Both the position numbers and the translations under genes were made by a program. This document shows positions 63,604-64,000 of a stretch of DNA of 64,000 nucleotides, one piece after another. The DNA comes from Colwellia psychrerythraea 34H (GTDB lineage Bacteria; Pseudomonadota; Gammaproteobacteria; Enterobacterales; Alteromonadaceae), in assembly GCF_000012325.1 (NCBI RefSeq), contig NC_003910.7:4030001-4094000 (forward strand), given 5' to 3'. Each line of letters begins with the position of its first letter. Within the stretch, counting starts at the first letter, position 1. Under the pieces are notes generated by a model that did no database searches, had not been told where the DNA came from, and saw only the letters and a list, made by a program, of their open reading frames with translations.

Positions 63604-64000
63604 ATGCTTTATACTCAGTCTAATTGTGAAAAAAACACACCGAAAAAAACTTCTAATACCTATCATCAATTAAAATTATCGTTGGGAATGACGTTAATTG
63701 AACTAATGGTAGGTATAGGAATTACCTCCATACTTACCACAATCGCTTTACCTAGTTTCAATGATTTTATTGTACAACTGCGAGTCGATAATGAAATCTC
63801 ACGTCTTAGCCGTTTATTACTCACGGCACGAAATCATGCAATAAATAGCGGAGATAACGTTATTCTCTGCCCCTTAGAAGACAACGGCACATGCTCAGTG
63901 AAATGGCATGAAGAGCTCAGTGTATTTATCGACACTAACAATAATCAGCAATTTGATATCGCCAACAATGAACTTTTAATTACCACAAAGAGCCCTATAA
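63604..64000 (+). CDS. GspH/FimT-type pseudopilin (N-terminal part; gene runs off the window)
   Basis: An ATG at 63604 opens a frame that continues to the window end (132 codons seen). A long, polar leader of about 28 residues ends in the prepilin site LSLG|MTLIELMVG; Glu at +5 is conserved while +1 is Met instead of the usual Phe. The hydrophobic helix (ITSILTTIALPSF) and the RLSRLLLTARNHAINSGDNV block are typical of GspH/FimT minor pseudopilins. It probably belongs to a minor pilin cluster of type IV pili to the right. Confidence 0.88.
   Translation, partial: MLYTQSNCEKNTPKKTSNTYHQLKLSLGMTLIELMVGIGITSILTTIALPSFNDFIVQLRVDNEISRLSRLLLTARNHAINSGDNVILCPLEDNGTCSVKWHEELSVFIDTNNNQQFDIANNELLITTKSPI

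Overview
The window looks like a chromosomal segment of a low-GC marine gammaproteobacterium of the Alteromonadales, most like Colwellia. Pointers are the AT-rich intergenic DNA, the tkt-epd-pgk-fba order, a complete his operon with a His-rich leader, a PEP-CTERM protein, a large secreted S8 protease and MITE-like intergenic repeats. This placement rests on recall and gene content, not on a database search.

Layout. 1-914: start of an aldehyde dehydrogenase gene (minus), divergent from a LysR regulator. 2.2-3.9 kb: chemoreceptor. 4.9-10.8 kb: two genes of unknown function (569 and 245 aa), a 264-bp MITE-like element, fdhD and a YdeP-type molybdopterin oxidoreductase, then a 45-aa membrane microprotein. 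11.2-13.6 kb: a membrane sensor whose histidine-kinase core has lost its phospho-acceptor His. 13.8-19.7 kb: tkt, epd, pgk and fba, with an 11-bp-period CGAAA tandem array ahead of fba. 19.8-22.2 kb: a DUF481 outer-membrane protein, a small lipoprotein and a periplasmic binding protein. 22.4-27.0 kb: a leucine-rich-repeat lipoprotein lying between a truncated copy of the ettA 5' end and intact ettA. 27.2-30.7 kb: PilZ protein, GcvR-like ACT protein, YoaA helicase and an acidic hypothetical protein. 31.0-38.9 kb: hisL leader, attenuator and hisGDCBHAF(IE). 39.0-43.7 kb: a periplasmic protein, a small hypothetical protein, elaA, adk and htpG (with a strong sigma-32 promoter match). 44.4-50.5 kb: an rRNA operon on the minus strand (16S, tRNA-Ala(TGC), 23S, 5S) followed by three decayed 5S-plus-terminator units. 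51.1-56.3 kb: S8 protease, PEP-CTERM protein and DUF4124 protein. 56.4-62.5 kb: clpB, pgeF, rluD, bamD and glnB. 62.7-64.0 kb: nadE and a truncated GspH/FimT-type pseudopilin gene.

How the parts work together. The central-carbon block links the pentose phosphate pathway (Tkt), PLP precursor supply (Epd) and glycolysis/gluconeogenesis (Pgk, Fba). The his operon encodes the whole route from PRPP/ATP to histidine and appears controlled by ribosome-mediated attenuation, perhaps also by an operator-like inverted repeat upstream. HtpG and ClpB are heat-shock chaperones, RluD matures the ribosome, BamD assembles outer-membrane proteins, and GlnB senses nitrogen status.

The least explained items are the degenerate sensor kinase, the ettA 5'-end duplication around the LRR gene, the phased CGAAA array, the decaying 5S array, and the 569/245-aa pair beside fdhD/ydeP.
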